Numbered from the stretch's first letter, positions 15,455 through 24,910 are shown. The stretch: 35,183 nucleotides of DNA from SIG223 sp964442785 (GCA_964442785.1 CAYTZW010000012.1:1-35183); one strand, 5' to 3'. A program made the numbers and translations. Notes: generated from the letters alone by a model not told the origin.

Positions 15455-18018
15455 AAAAACTAGTTTTAATTGATGGAAATTCAATGTTATTTAAAACTTA
15501 TTATGCTACCGCTTATCAAGGTGGAAATATTATGAGAAATCACGAAGGAATACCTACTAATGCGGTCTATGGATTTATAAATGTCATCAAAAAATTAATG
15601 GAAACTTCAAAACCTGATTATATTATGGTTGCTTTTGATACCGATAAAAAGACTTTTAGGCATCAAGAGTTTAATGTGTACAAAGCTGGTAGAAAAGATG
15701 TTCCAGAAGAATTGTTAGCTCAATTTCCTATCGTTAGAGAATATTTAGATTTAGCAAATATCAAAAGATATGAAATAGCAGGATATGAAGCTGATGATAT
15801 TATTGCTACTATGGCTAAAATAGGTAGTGAAAACAACTTAAAAGTTGAAGTTTATTCTTCTGATAAGGACTTATTACAAGTTATTGATGATAATGTAACG
15901 GTATGTATGACTAGAAAAGGGGTAACTGATTTAGAAATGATGACTCCTTTGAGTTTGAAAGAAAAATATAGTATCACACCTTCTCAAATTCCTGATTTAA
16001 AAGGTTTAATGGGCGATCCTAGTGATAATATTCCTGGGGTAAATGGAATTGGAGAAAAAACGGCGATTAAGCTTTTAGTGGAATATGGAACGGTTGAAAA
16101 TATTTATGAAAATATTGATTTAATCAAAGGTAGTATTCACGATAAATTAGTAAAAGACAAAGATATGGCTTTTTTATCTAAAAAAATTGCTACTATTTAT
16201 AAAGATGTTTCGCTTCCTTTTAATATTTGTGATTTAGAAAATAAATATTCTATAAGTGATAAATTAAATGACTTTTTCAAAAAATATGATATGAAAAGTT
16301 TTATCAAAAAAGTAGAAAATAAAATAGATAATGATTTAATTGATATAAATGGAAATATTCCTGATAATTTCTTTGATGAAAGTATTTCTATCGTTGTTAA
16401 TTTAGATAATCCAAATTACCATTTTGCTAATGTTTTAGGTTTTGCTTTAAGTAATGGAGAAAAGTCTTATTATGTTGATTATTCTATTTTAGATAATCCT
16501 AATTTTGTGAATTTTCTAACTAATAAACAAAAAGAAAAATATGGCTATGATGCTAAAGAATTAATTAATAGTTTAGTTAAATATGGTATAAGAGTAGACG
16601 GTTTTACTTATGATTGTTCGGTGGCTTCTTATTTGATTGATCCAAGTTTAAATAAAGAAAAAGGTCGTGTTTTTGAAAAATATGGTTATTTTTTACCTTT
16701 CATTGATAAAAAATCATCACTTGAAGATGTTAAGAAATATTATTGCTTATTAGCCTTGTATGTCTATAAAACAAAAGAAAAACTTTTAGAAAGTTTAAAA
16801 GAAAATGAACAATTAGAACTTTTTTATCAAATTGAAATGCCTTTAGTGTTTGTTCTTGCTAAAATGGAAAAACAAGGAGTTAAGGTAGATAAAAACATTC
16901 TTATTAATTTAGGTAATCAATACAAAGAAACAATCAATGATATTGAAAATAGGATTTATGACTTAATTGGTAAAAAAATAAATGTTAGTTCTCCTAAACA
17001 AGTTGGAGAAATTCTTTTTGATGATTTAAACTTACCTCATAATAAAAAAAGAAGTACCTCAAGTGAGGAACTTAAAAAAATAGAGAATTTTCACCCTATT
17101 ATTCCTCTTATTTTAGAGTATCGTAAATATTCTAAAATTGTTTCTACTTATACCGACGGTTTATTACCTTATATCAATGAAAAAGGTTTAATCCATACCA
17201 TTTATAATCAAACTCTAACTTTAACAGGAAGATTATCTTCAAGTGAACCAAATTTACAAAATATTTCTGTTAGAGATGAAGTAGGAAAAGAAGTAAGAAA
17301 GGCTTTTATTCCTAAAAGTGAAGATAACCTATTTTTAAGTTTTGATTATTCACAAGTAGAATTAAGAGTTTTAGCAAGCATTGCCAAAGACCAAAATATG
17401 ATTAATGCTTTTAAACAAGGAATTGATATTCATACTAATACCGCTACTAATGTTTTTGGAATAAGCCCTGAACAAGTTAGTAGTGAACAAAGAAGAAGTG
17501 CTAAAGCTATTAATTTTGGTATTGTCTATGGTATTTCTGATTGGGGATTATCAGAGCAAATTGGTATATCTCCTAAAGATGCTAAGAACTTTATAGATAG
17601 ATATTTTCTTTCTTTTCCAGCGATAAAACAATATATGGAAGATATTGTCGAAAAAGCTAAAAATGATGGATATGTAACTACTTTGTTAAATCGAAAAAGA
17701 TATATTGATGAATTGAAATCTCCTACATATATGATAAGAGAATTTGGAAAAAGGATAGCGATGAATACTCCAATTCAAGGTACTGCTGCTGACATTATCA
17801 AAATTGCAATGATAAATGTTTATAAAATGCTAAAAGAAAAAAATCTTAAAACAACAATGATTATGCAAGTACACGATGAACTTATTTTTGAAGTTCCAAA
17901 AGATGAGTTAGATATTGTAATTCCTTTGATAAGTTATGAAATGGAAAATGCTTTAAAACTAGAAGTAGAATTAAAAGCTGAATATGGATATGGTACTAAT
18001 TGGTTTAATACAAAGTAG
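15451..18018 (+). CDS. polA: DNA polymerase I
   Basis: A protein of 855 aa, beginning at a GTG inside the end of dnaE (GTGA overlap) with AAGGAGG upstream. The N-terminal 5'-nuclease domain begins LIDGNSMLFKTYYA and contains YEADDIIAT and a helix-hairpin-helix (GVNGIGEKTA). The middle 3'-5' exonuclease domain lacks the acidic DxE motif (VVNLDNP in its place), so proofreading should be absent, as in Bacillus PolA. The polymerase domain has motif A DYSQVELRVL (D632), the O-helix RRSAKAINFGIVYG, and motif C QVHDELIFE (D809); the 177-residue spacing equals that of E. coli D705-D882. It fills gaps and removes RNA primers. Co-transcribed with dnaE and mutM. Confidence 0.97.
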   Translation: MKKLVLIDGNSMLFKTYYATAYQGGNIMRNHEGIPTNAVYGFINVIKKLMETSKPDYIMVAFDTDKKTFRHQEFNVYKAGRKDVPEELLAQFPIVREYLDLANIKRYEIAGYEADDIIATMAKIGSENNLKVEVYSSDKDLLQVIDDNVTVCMTRKGVTDLEMMTPLSLKEKYSITPSQIPDLKGLMGDPSDNIPGVNGIGEKTAIKLLVEYGTVENIYENIDLIKGSIHDKLVKDKDMAFLSKKIATIYKDVSLPFNICDLENKYSISDKLNDFFKKYDMKSFIKKVENKIDNDLIDINGNIPDNFFDESISIVVNLDNPNYHFANVLGFALSNGEKSYYVDYSILDNPNFVNFLTNKQKEKYGYDAKELINSLVKYGIRVDGFTYDCSVASYLIDPSLNKEKGRVFEKYGYFLPFIDKKSSLEDVKKYYCLLALYVYKTKEKLLESLKENEQLELFYQIEMPLVFVLAKMEKQGVKVDKNILINLGNQYKETINDIENRIYDLIGKKINVSSPKQVGEILFDDLNLPHNKKRSTSSEELKKIENFHPIIPLILEYRKYSKIVSTYTDGLLPYINEKGLIHTIYNQTLTLTGRLSSSEPNLQNISVRDEVGKEVRKAFIPKSEDNLFLSFDYSQVELRVLASIAKDQNMINAFKQGIDIHTNTATNVFGISPEQVSSEQRRSAKAINFGIVYGISDWGLSEQIGISPKDAKNFIDRYFLSFPAIKQYMEDIVEKAKNDGYVTTLLNRKRYIDELKSPTYMIREFGKRIAMNTPIQGTAADIIKIAMINVYKMLKEKNLKTTMIMQVHDELIFEVPKDELDIVIPLISYEMENALKLEVELKAEYGYGTNWFNTK

Positions 18019-18026
18019 GTGAGAAG

Positions 18027-18875
18027 ATGCCCGAATTACCAGAAGTAGAAACTGTTAAAAAGGTTTTAATTAATTGGATAAAAGGTAAAAGAATAACTAA
18101 TACTTATATTTATTATCCAAGAATAATCGATGATTTAAGTCCTCTTGTTAATGAGAAAATTAATGATGTAACTCGTTATGGAAAAAATTTAATTTTTGTC
18201 CTTGATAATTATATTTTAACATCTCATTTAAGAATGGAAGGAAAATTTTATTTTGCTAAAAAAGAAGCAGGACTTAGCCAAGATAAAAAGATTAACTTTT
18301 CCATTGAAAGTAAAGATGATGTGTCCTTTATTAGAAAACATACTCATATAATTTTGGAATTGGATAATGAGTATTTACTTTTATATCACGATGTTAGGAA
18401 ATTTGGAAAAATGCACCTTTATTCTAAAAATGATTTTTCTTTTTCTAACCTTGGAATTGGAAAAGAACCTTTTGATATGAGTAAAGAAGAATTATATTCT
18501 CTTTTCCAAAAGAAGAAACAACCTATTAAAGAAGTTTTATTAGACCAAAGTGTTATCTCTGGAATTGGAAATATCTACGCTGATGAAATATGCTTTAAAT
18601 GTGGTATTTTACCTACTAGAAAGGCATCATCTTTGTCTTTAAAAGAAGTTGAAAAATTACTTTCTGTTTCCCAAGAAACATTAAATGAAGCCATTTTATA
18701 TGGTGGTTCTACTATTAAAAGTTATCATAGTGGAAATGGAGTAGACGGACTTTTTCAACAAAAATTGCTTGTTTATGGTAAAAAAGATGAGCCTTGTAGT
18801 ATTTGTGCTACTCCAATTAAAAAAATCAAATTAAAAGGACGAGGAACTTGCTTTTGTCCAAAGTGTCAAAAATAG
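18027..18875 (+). CDS. mutM: Formamidopyrimidine-DNA glycosylase
   Basis: A protein of 282 aa that removes 8-oxoguanine and formamidopyrimidines from DNA. It starts MPELPEVETV: after removal of Met, Pro is the catalytic nucleophile and Glu the acid. GKNLIF carries the conserved Lys near residue 57. The helix-two-turn-helix segment includes SGIGNIYADEICF. The C-terminal zinc finger is C-x2-C-x16-C-x2-C (CSIC ... CPKC). AGGTGAGAAG precedes the ATG eight bases after the polA stop. The polA-mutM order is standard for Bacillota, but coaE and nrdR, often placed next, are missing here. Confidence 0.97.
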   Translation: MPELPEVETVKKVLINWIKGKRITNTYIYYPRIIDDLSPLVNEKINDVTRYGKNLIFVLDNYILTSHLRMEGKFYFAKKEAGLSQDKKINFSIESKDDVSFIRKHTHIILELDNEYLLLYHDVRKFGKMHLYSKNDFSFSNLGIGKEPFDMSKEELYSLFQKKKQPIKEVLLDQSVISGIGNIYADEICFKCGILPTRKASSLSLKEVEKLLSVSQETLNEAILYGGSTIKSYHSGNGVDGLFQQKLLVYGKKDEPCSICATPIKKIKLKGRGTCFCPKCQK

Positions 18876-18904
18876 TTTATTTATTTTCAATAAAAAGGTA
18901 TAAT
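18876..18904 (+). promoter_or_regulatory. Promoter of dnaB-dnaI
   Basis: TTTATT (18876-18881), 17-base spacer, perfect TATAAT (18899-18904), starting directly after the mutM stop. It gives the primosome genes their own start. Confidence 0.5.
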
Positions 18905-18930
18905 CAAAAAGAAGGTTTGAGGTGGAATAT

Positions 18931-20208
18931 ATGGAACAACATAAATTAAGTTCTTATGATAAATATATTGTTCGTATGGCTAGCATTATTACAGACTATG
19001 ACCATATAGTTTTAACACGTTTATATCAACCATTGTGTGGTGCAAGTGCTTTATCAATGTATTTAACTTTAGTAACGGAAGCTAAAAATCGTTATTTATC
19101 TGATATTGCCCTTCATCAAAAAATATTTGAACTTATGCAATGTAGTGTTAAAGAATTTGAACAAAATAGAAAAGTTTTAGAGGCTCTTGGTTTATTAAAA
19201 ACTTACTATTCTACCACAGAAACGAAAACATCTTTTTACTACTATGAAATATATGCTCCTTTAAGTGCTGATAAATTTTTAACTCACGTTTTATATGGAA
19301 CCTTATTAAAACAAAGATTAGATAGTAAAACTTATAAGCAAACAAAAGATTATTTTAAAATGAATAATGATATTGAAGGACATAAAATTGATATTAGTGC
19401 AGGATTTAATGATGTCTTTAAAATTAATCTTGAAGATACGGAATCTTTAAAAGATGTTTTGAGTTCGGAACTAGTGGATTTAAAGAAGAAAACGATTAAA
19501 AATAATTCTTCTTTTGATATTGCGATTTTCAAAATATGCCTTAAAAATAGACAAATTAAAAGCGATATTTTAAATGAAGAATTAGTAAATACTATTGATA
19601 TGATGATTTCTTTATATGGATTAAATGAAGAAGAAATCGCTGATATTTTACAAACTTGTGTCTACTCAAATGGATTAAATCAATACGTTAATTTAACTCA
19701 ATTTAAAGATAAATGTTATAACAATAGAAGAATTATTGATAATAACCTTAAACTTATGAATGAATACGCTGCAAAACAACCAAAAAACAAAACGAAAAAA
19801 AGTCTTTGGGAAGGAATGACCCCTTATGAATTTTTACAATTCCGACAAAATGATATTCCTCCAACTCAAATGGATATGAATTTGATAGATGAAATCAAAA
19901 GACAAACATCATTACCAAACCCTGTTATAAATGTTTTGTTAGATTTTGTTCTACTTAAAAAAGAAAATAGTTTACCAAAAAATTATGTTTTAACTATTGC
20001 CAGTGATTTGCTAAGAAGTGGTATTGGAGATGCCTTAGAAGCTAGTGAGTATTTAAAAAATAAAGGCAAGAAAATAGACTTAAAACAAGAAGAATTAAAG
20101 AAATACAATACAGATGCTATTGTAGAAGATAACGCTTCTTCTATTGCAGAAGTAGAAAGATTAAGAAAAGCTTATGCAGAAAAGCAAAAGGAGAAAAATG
20201 ATGAATAA
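18931..20208 (+). CDS. dnaB: Replication initiation/membrane attachment protein, Bacillus-type DnaB
   Basis: A protein of 425 aa. The ATG at 18931 has GAGGTGG five bases upstream; a GTG at 18922 lies within that site. The N-terminal winged-helix region (TDYDHIVLTRLYQPLCGASALSMYLTL) and the C-terminal DnaD-like segment (TPYEFLQFRQNDIPP, then LPNPVINVLLDFVLLK) are typical of the Bacillota DnaB loader. The protein acts with DnaD and DnaI to bring the replicative helicase (DnaC in Bacillus naming) to the origin or to stalled forks. It is not the E. coli DnaB helicase. A charged C-terminal tail follows. The 3' end overlaps dnaI. Confidence 0.92.
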   Translation: MEQHKLSSYDKYIVRMASIITDYDHIVLTRLYQPLCGASALSMYLTLVTEAKNRYLSDIALHQKIFELMQCSVKEFEQNRKVLEALGLLKTYYSTTETKTSFYYYEIYAPLSADKFLTHVLYGTLLKQRLDSKTYKQTKDYFKMNNDIEGHKIDISAGFNDVFKINLEDTESLKDVLSSELVDLKKKTIKNNSSFDIAIFKICLKNRQIKSDILNEELVNTIDMMISLYGLNEEEIADILQTCVYSNGLNQYVNLTQFKDKCYNNRRIIDNNLKLMNEYAAKQPKNKTKKSLWEGMTPYEFLQFRQNDIPPTQMDMNLIDEIKRQTSLPNPVINVLLDFVLLKKENSLPKNYVLTIASDLLRSGIGDALEASEYLKNKGKKIDLKQEELKKYNTDAIVEDNASSIAEVERLRKAYAEKQKEKNDE

Positions 20209-21085
20209 AGTAAATTTTTCTTGGAATATAAACTCTAAAAAATTAGATAAAATGAAAAGTTCAATCGCTGATGAACTTCTATCTGATCCAATGATTAGTA
20301 AAACTATAAAAAAACTAAAAATGACTTCTGAAGAAATAGATAAATACTTAGGCTGGCTCTTGTCTTTACAAGAAACCTTGCAAATATGTAAAAAATGTCA
20401 AGGAATTAGCAAATGTGGAAATGAATTCAAAGGAATGATACCTTCTATCCAAAGAGAAGAAGAAAAGCTAATTCAAGTTTACAAACCTTGTGAATTATTT
20501 TATAAAAACAGCAATTATTTAATTAAAGATTTTCACGGAATATTTGATGATGCTAGTCTAATGAATATAAGGAATACTAACAATTTAAGTAAATTAATCG
20601 CTAAAATGTTTTCTTATTTAGATAATCCTAATCAAAAAGGATTTACTCTAATAGGAAAATCAGGAAGTGGAAAAACTTATGCTTTAGCCTCTTTAACTAA
20701 TGAATTTGCTAAAAATGGAATAAAATGTGCTTTTGCAGATACTAAAAAACTAATAAACAATTTAAAACAAATGGTTTACAATAAAGAAAAAAATTCCTAT
20801 GATGATTTATTAAGTTCATTATGTGAAGTTCCTGTTTTAGTCTTAGATAACTTAGGAGATGAAACTAAAAGTGAATGGTCAAGAGATGAATTGTTAGGAA
20901 CAATACTAACAACTAGAAATAAAAATAATTTATTAACTTTTGTTACTACTAAGTACGAGTTATCAGAATTATTAACTTTATATTCCTCTGTCAAAACAAA
21001 AACGGGGTATGATGCTAATAAGTTAATGGCGGATACATTTATTGATAATTTAATTAAATGTTGTCCTTTGTTTGGAAAAATATAG
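20201..21085 (+). CDS. dnaI: Primosomal helicase loader DnaI
   Basis: A protein of 294 aa when started at the ATG at 20201, seven bases after AAAGGAG; an ATG immediately upstream at 20198 and another at 20174 are alternatives. The N-terminal helicase-binding domain holds a zinc site (CKKCQGISKCGNEF and KPCELF). The C-terminal AAA+ domain has Walker A GKSGSGKT with K158, and Walker B VLVLDNLGDE. It loads the ring helicase onto DNA in an ATP-dependent step and works with the adjacent dnaB product. The start overlaps the dnaB stop, implying coupling. A clear terminator follows. Confidence 0.95.
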   Translation: MNKVNFSWNINSKKLDKMKSSIADELLSDPMISKTIKKLKMTSEEIDKYLGWLLSLQETLQICKKCQGISKCGNEFKGMIPSIQREEEKLIQVYKPCELFYKNSNYLIKDFHGIFDDASLMNIRNTNNLSKLIAKMFSYLDNPNQKGFTLIGKSGSGKTYALASLTNEFAKNGIKCAFADTKKLINNLKQMVYNKEKNSYDDLLSSLCEVPVLVLDNLGDETKSEWSRDELLGTILTTRNKNNLLTFVTTKYELSELLTLYSSVKTKTGYDANKLMADTFIDNLIKCCPLFGKI

Positions 21086-21117
21086 GTTAGATTAAATTGT
21101 TAATCTGCCTTTTTTTT
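21084..21117 (+). terminator. Terminator of dnaB-dnaI
   Basis: AGATTAA and TTAATCT form the core stem, flanked by AGG and CCT that pair further, followed by eight Ts. It lies at the dnaI stop. Confidence 0.85.
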
Positions 21118-21125
21118 AATTTCTA

Positions 21126-21150
21126 ATAAAAAAAGACCCTTAAGGTCTTA
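21126..21150 (-). terminator. Terminator of the surface protein gene
   Basis: On the minus strand AAGACC and GGTCTT form a stem around a short loop and are followed by a run of seven Ts. It overlaps the last codon of the leftward gene. Confidence 0.75.
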
Positions 21151-22293
21151 ATCATCAATAGAAGATCTTTTAATTCTAATTCTTCCAAGGATAAAGATAA
21201 ATACTAATATAGCTAAAATACCTGCTCCTATAAGAAGAAAATTGTTATTGAATAAAGATATACTATATCCTAATCTTTTAGCTTCTTTTTTGGTTAAATA
21301 ATTAGCAACAATATAAGTATCGTTTTCTTCATATATTTGGCTCATTATACTAGGGTCAAGTGTAATGATATAACGATCTTGTTTTAAGTCAGATACTAAA
21401 TCACTTGATAAAATAACATAAGATTTATATCCTTGGGTTTTCTCTAAAGCTTTATATGTATTTGTTTCGCTATCATATAAAGATAAAACGATAACTTTAT
21501 TTTTACTATACCTTATGCCATTACCTGATTTAGGTAACTCTATATAATAAGCTCCATTGTTATTTTTGACCAAATATGTTAATTGTTTAGCAGGAGATAA
21601 AACAAGTTTCTTTTCTCCATTTGTTAAAGTAGAATTTTCAATAGTAATAACAGCAACACTTTCATTACCAGCTTTATCTTTAACATAAACCGTATAAATA
21701 CCAGAAGATTTAACAACTAATTGACTATAATCTTCTAAAGGTTTTCCATATTCTCTTAAATCGGCAACATCTCTTTTACTAGAAGCATATTTAACTTCCA
21801 CAATTTCACTTTGGGTATTTGTTATTTCAATATCAATGATAATATTATTTAACTTATCAGTTACTTTTCTTTGAGTAAGTGTAATTGTATCTCCGGTAGC
21901 ATCAATGTTAGTAACATTAATTGTTGCGACACTTTTTTCAGAAGGAAATTGATTTTGGACAAAAACTGTATAAACACCACCTGCATTAACAAAGAAGTTT
22001 CCACCATAAGTATTATCTTCATTTTTAGTTAAACTAATATAATTAACACTATTCTTATTACAAGAAGTAAAATCATCAATGCTTAAATTACCTGCTTGAA
22101 AACAAGCATAAGAAGGAATACTTTTTGCAGAAGAATGATCAACACTAACTAAAATAGATAGTTGATTAGTGTATTCTTCAGTGCTAGGAGTTAAAGTAAT
22201 CACATTATCTGCTTTAATACTTTTAACATTAAAACTTAAAAAAGCAAAAATAGAAATAAACAAAGATACAAATAAGATTTTTTTGTTTTTCAT
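21148..22293 (-). CDS. Secreted, C-terminally membrane-anchored surface protein
   Basis: A protein of 381 aa with AGAGGTG before the ATG. The N-terminus is a signal peptide (KNKKILFVSLFISIFAFLSF, then a probable cleavage near KADN). Near the C-terminus a hydrophobic helix (LLIGAGILAILVFIFILG) is followed by RIRIKRSS, a stop-transfer tail, so the bulk lies outside the cell. The outer part is beta-rich. It has two or three related segments of the kind GxYTVYVxDxAGNESVAVITIE and GGVYTVFVQNQFPSEKSVATINV, resembling bacterial Ig-like repeats. There is no LPxTG motif. Function is unknown; adhesion or envelope roles are possible but unsupported. Confidence 0.8.
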   Translation of the reverse strand: MKNKKILFVSLFISIFAFLSFNVKSIKADNVITLTPSTEEYTNQLSILVSVDHSSAKSIPSYACFQAGNLSIDDFTSCNKNSVNYISLTKNEDNTYGGNFFVNAGGVYTVFVQNQFPSEKSVATINVTNIDATGDTITLTQRKVTDKLNNIIIDIEITNTQSEIVEVKYASSKRDVADLREYGKPLEDYSQLVVKSSGIYTVYVKDKAGNESVAVITIENSTLTNGEKKLVLSPAKQLTYLVKNNNGAYYIELPKSGNGIRYSKNKVIVLSLYDSETNTYKALEKTQGYKSYVILSSDLVSDLKQDRYIITLDPSIMSQIYEENDTYIVANYLTKKEAKRLGYSISLFNNNFLLIGAGILAILVFIFILGRIRIKRSSIDD

Positions 22294-22369
22294 AAAAACA
22301 CCTCTTTTAATCTCTTGTATCTTATCATTATTTGCTTTTAAAGAAAAGTAATCTCTTTTTAATTGTGAA

Positions 22370-22576
22370 TTATTCGACTTCTTTTTTTATAAAAAGAGTA
22401 TAAATCATAATGCCTAGTCCTAAAAATAACAAATATATTTCTATTGAAGAAAATAATATATCTAAAAATTCTACTAAGGAAAAGCCCCAACTTAATAAGG
22501 GAATATAAATAATTGTGCAACTTACACCATAGCAAAAAAGTAAAGCACCAAGACAAAAAAAGAAAATTCTATACAA
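22370..22576 (-). CDS. Small two-helix membrane protein
   Basis: A protein of 68 aa starting at a TTG, with GGTGG six bases upstream. Two hydrophobic helices (about residues 3-26 and 37-61) end in a charged tail KKEVE. It begins 19 bases after the stop of the pseudouridine synthase gene and is probably co-transcribed with it. No family is recognised. The ribosome site and the tail argue that it is real. Confidence 0.55.
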   Translation of the reverse strand: MYRIFFFCLGALLFCYGVSCTIIYIPLLSWGFSLVEFLDILFSSIEIYLLFLGLGIMIYTLFIKKEVE

Positions 22577-22595
22577 AAATTACCACCATTATATT

Positions 22596-23543
22596 TTAAG
22601 AAAACATTTTCTTTATTATGTCATTATTTTTATTATCTAATTTAATTTGAAAAGTTTTATTAGAAAGATAAGATAAATAGCCTTTTATTTCTTTAAAAGT
22701 AAATTTATAAGCATATAAAAATTGATTTTTAATACCATATTTTTTAGATACTTCTTTGTTAATTGCATTATCTCCATATTTACTATCTCCTAGAATATGG
22801 TGGCCGATAGAGGCTAAATGTACTCTAATTTGATGTGTTCTTCCTGTTAAAATTTCTACTTCTAAAAAAGAATAATTTTCATTACTTTTAATTGTCTTAT
22901 ATAAAGTATGTGCTTCTAATCCGTCTTTAGAAACTTTAACAATTTTGTTTTTTTCATCTTTTTTAAGTCTTAAATCAATCGAACCACTTTTATTAGTTTT
23001 TCCTGCTACAAGAGTTAAATAGCACTTTTGGATATTAGTATGTTCTTTTAATAATTCAAACAAATTTTGCAAAGCGATAATATTTTTACCATAGATAATA
23101 ATTCCTCCCGTATTTCTATCTAATCTATGAGCAGGAGAAGGTGTAAATCCTTTGTTATTGTAGTCATATTCTCCTTTATCATAAAGATATGAAAGTACTT
23201 GTTGATTTAAAGTATTAGAATTGTTATTATCTTCGCCTTCGTGAACTAAAATTCCAACAGGTTTATTAATGACTAAAATATTTTCATCTTCATAAACAAC
23301 ATCAAAATTATAAGGTACTTTAGCAAAATCAGTAGTTTTTTCATTGTAATCATTAACATAAACCCTTACAATGTCATCTTCCTTTAAAATATAATCTTTG
23401 CTAACGTGTTTTCCATTTACTTTGACATCTTTTTTTCTAAATAATTTATAAATTAAAGACAAGGATAAAGTAGGAAAACATTTTCTCACATATTTTTCTA
23501 TTTTTTGATTAGCTTCTTCTTTTTTCACTCTTAATTCTTTCAT
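22596..23543 (-). CDS. RluA-family 23S rRNA pseudouridine synthase with S4 domain
   Basis: A protein of 315 aa. AAGGTGC precedes the ATG, and a TATAAT box lies on the minus strand at 23574-23579. An N-terminal S4 RNA-binding domain (about residues 14-65, with FRKKDVKVNGKHV) is followed by the catalytic domain. The signature HRLDRNTGG has the catalytic Asp at 142, and GRTHQIRVHLASIGHHILGD is the second conserved motif. The enzyme converts uridines in large-subunit rRNA or other RNA to pseudouridine. The S4 domain and length fit RluC/RluD-type enzymes; the exact target base cannot be read from the sequence. Confidence 0.92.
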   Translation of the reverse strand: MKELRVKKEEANQKIEKYVRKCFPTLSLSLIYKLFRKKDVKVNGKHVSKDYILKEDDIVRVYVNDYNEKTTDFAKVPYNFDVVYEDENILVINKPVGILVHEGEDNNNSNTLNQQVLSYLYDKGEYDYNNKGFTPSPAHRLDRNTGGIIIYGKNIIALQNLFELLKEHTNIQKCYLTLVAGKTNKSGSIDLRLKKDEKNKIVKVSKDGLEAHTLYKTIKSNENYSFLEVEILTGRTHQIRVHLASIGHHILGDSKYGDNAINKEVSKKYGIKNQFLYAYKFTFKEIKGYLSYLSNKTFQIKLDNKNNDIIKKMFS

Positions 23544-23613
23544 ATTTGCACCTTTTATTTTATTCTAAAAAATATTATACTATAAGGGTAGATATTTCAA
23601 AAGAGGTGTTTTT

Positions 23614-24045
23614 GTGAAAAAGAGAAAAATTTTTGCAATAGTATTCTTAATTGTTGCTAATATTATAACGATTTCACTTATTATAAAAGGCAATAAACTT
23701 ATTGAAAAAAGTGAAAATATGTATGTGCCTCCAATGGGAAACTCAGGTTGGTTTGAAGCAAGTTCTAAACAATCAGACTATGAATTTGATGGTGATTTTT
23801 TGAAAATTGCTGGTATAATGGGAACTATTTTTGTTAACATTGTAGGACTTGTTATTTTCTTTATGCCTGACGGAAAAACAATCATTAATCATACTATGGA
23901 GAGTATTAATAGTATAAATGATAAAGTTGTCGAAATGAGAAAAAAACACCAAGATGTTCACCATACAATTTGTCAATATTGTGGTACCAAATTTAACGAT
24001 AATTCTGCCAAATGTCCTAATTGTGGTGCTCCTAATAGGAAATAA
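23614..24045 (+). CDS. Membrane protein with C-terminal zinc ribbon (paralogue 1)
   Basis: A protein of 143 aa with a GTG start and AGAGGTG upstream. Hydrophobic helices lie at about residues 5-23 and 67-87. The C-terminus is a zinc ribbon: CQYCGTKF, then CPNCGAPNRK at the very end. The next gene ends in an almost identical ribbon, so the two are related at least in that part. Zinc ribbons at the end of small membrane proteins are common in Bacillota and their role is not known. Probably an operon with the following gene, 23 bases downstream. Confidence 0.75.
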   Translation: MKKRKIFAIVFLIVANIITISLIIKGNKLIEKSENMYVPPMGNSGWFEASSKQSDYEFDGDFLKIAGIMGTIFVNIVGLVIFFMPDGKTIINHTMESINSINDKVVEMRKKHQDVHHTICQYCGTKFNDNSAKCPNCGAPNRK

Positions 24046-24068
24046 AATCAAAGAAATGAGGGATTATG

Positions 24069-24878
24069 ATGGAAATAAGTAGATCGCACCGTGCATTATC
24101 ATTAATTAATAGTCTTTTTTTAGCAATGATTTCTATTGCCATTATTTTTATATTAGACGAACATCCTAAAACATATGTAAATTCGTCTTTACTTATGCAT
24201 TCTTTTCTTGTAAGCTTGTTTGCTATTACTATTTCTATTTGCAATTTTTTAAAAAATGACAAAAAAAATGTTTCTTTCTTTATTGGAGTGGGTATAACAA
24301 TTTTGGCTTTATTAGCTATGTTGTTTGCTTTCTCAGGTACTACATATATAAGGCAAATATTTAAGTTTTATGATTATAATCGTTTTGTTATTATTTATTG
24401 GGTTGTATCATTAGTTATAGTTACCTTAGTTACCTTAGTACCCAAAACAAAAAGGTTTTTTTCAGAAATAATTCTTTACCTCTCTGTAATCTTATCTGCA
24501 ATATTATCGGGTAGTTCAATATCTTATTTTTCTGAAATTAATAATTCATTTATCCAAACTTTTTCAGTGATAATCTTAGTCGTTGCATTATTTCTTGTTC
24601 CAAACACGATAGCATTTGATATATTTGATTTAGTTACATCAAGTAAAACTTCAGAAGAAGATGATAACACAAATGGGCTATCAACAACTAATATAAATAA
24701 AGAAAATAATAGCACATATAGTTCAATAGCTGATACTTTAAATGATGAAATTAATGAAATTTTTAAAGAAGTTAAAACTCGTCTTAAACCTAAAAAAGTG
24801 CAATGCCAATATTGTGGTACTAAGTATAATAGCGACAAAGATAAATGTCCTTATTGTGGAGCTCCTGATAGAAAATAA
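24069..24878 (+). CDS. Multi-pass membrane protein with C-terminal zinc ribbon (paralogue 2)
   Basis: A protein of 269 aa. GAGGG lies six bases before the ATG at 24069 and three before an adjacent ATG at 24066, so I prefer the former. Six hydrophobic helices seem present between about residues 12 and 190. A polar linker rich in S, T, N and E follows, then a helical stretch (TLNDEINEIFKEVKTRL), and the zinc ribbon CQYCGTKY ... CPYCGAPDRK closes the protein. The ribbon matches the one in the gene before. Function unknown. Confidence 0.75.
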   Translation: MEISRSHRALSLINSLFLAMISIAIIFILDEHPKTYVNSSLLMHSFLVSLFAITISICNFLKNDKKNVSFFIGVGITILALLAMLFAFSGTTYIRQIFKFYDYNRFVIIYWVVSLVIVTLVTLVPKTKRFFSEIILYLSVILSAILSGSSISYFSEINNSFIQTFSVIILVVALFLVPNTIAFDIFDLVTSSKTSEEDDNTNGLSTTNINKENNSTYSSIADTLNDEINEIFKEVKTRLKPKKVQCQYCGTKYNSDKDKCPYCGAPDRK

Positions 24879-24882
24879 TTGA

Positions 24883-24910
24883 TTACAAAAGTATATATTT
24901 AGTGTAAAAT
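24883..24910 (+). promoter_or_regulatory. Promoter of tRNA-Ser
   Basis: TTACAA (24883-24888), 16-base spacer, TAAAAT (24905-24910), nine bases before the tRNA 5' end. Confidence 0.5.

Noticed and set aside
22359..22556. Minus-strand 65-codon frame overlapping the 68-aa membrane protein in another frame
   Set aside because: The 68-aa frame has a GGTGG site at the right distance and follows the pseudouridine synthase gene; this one has none.
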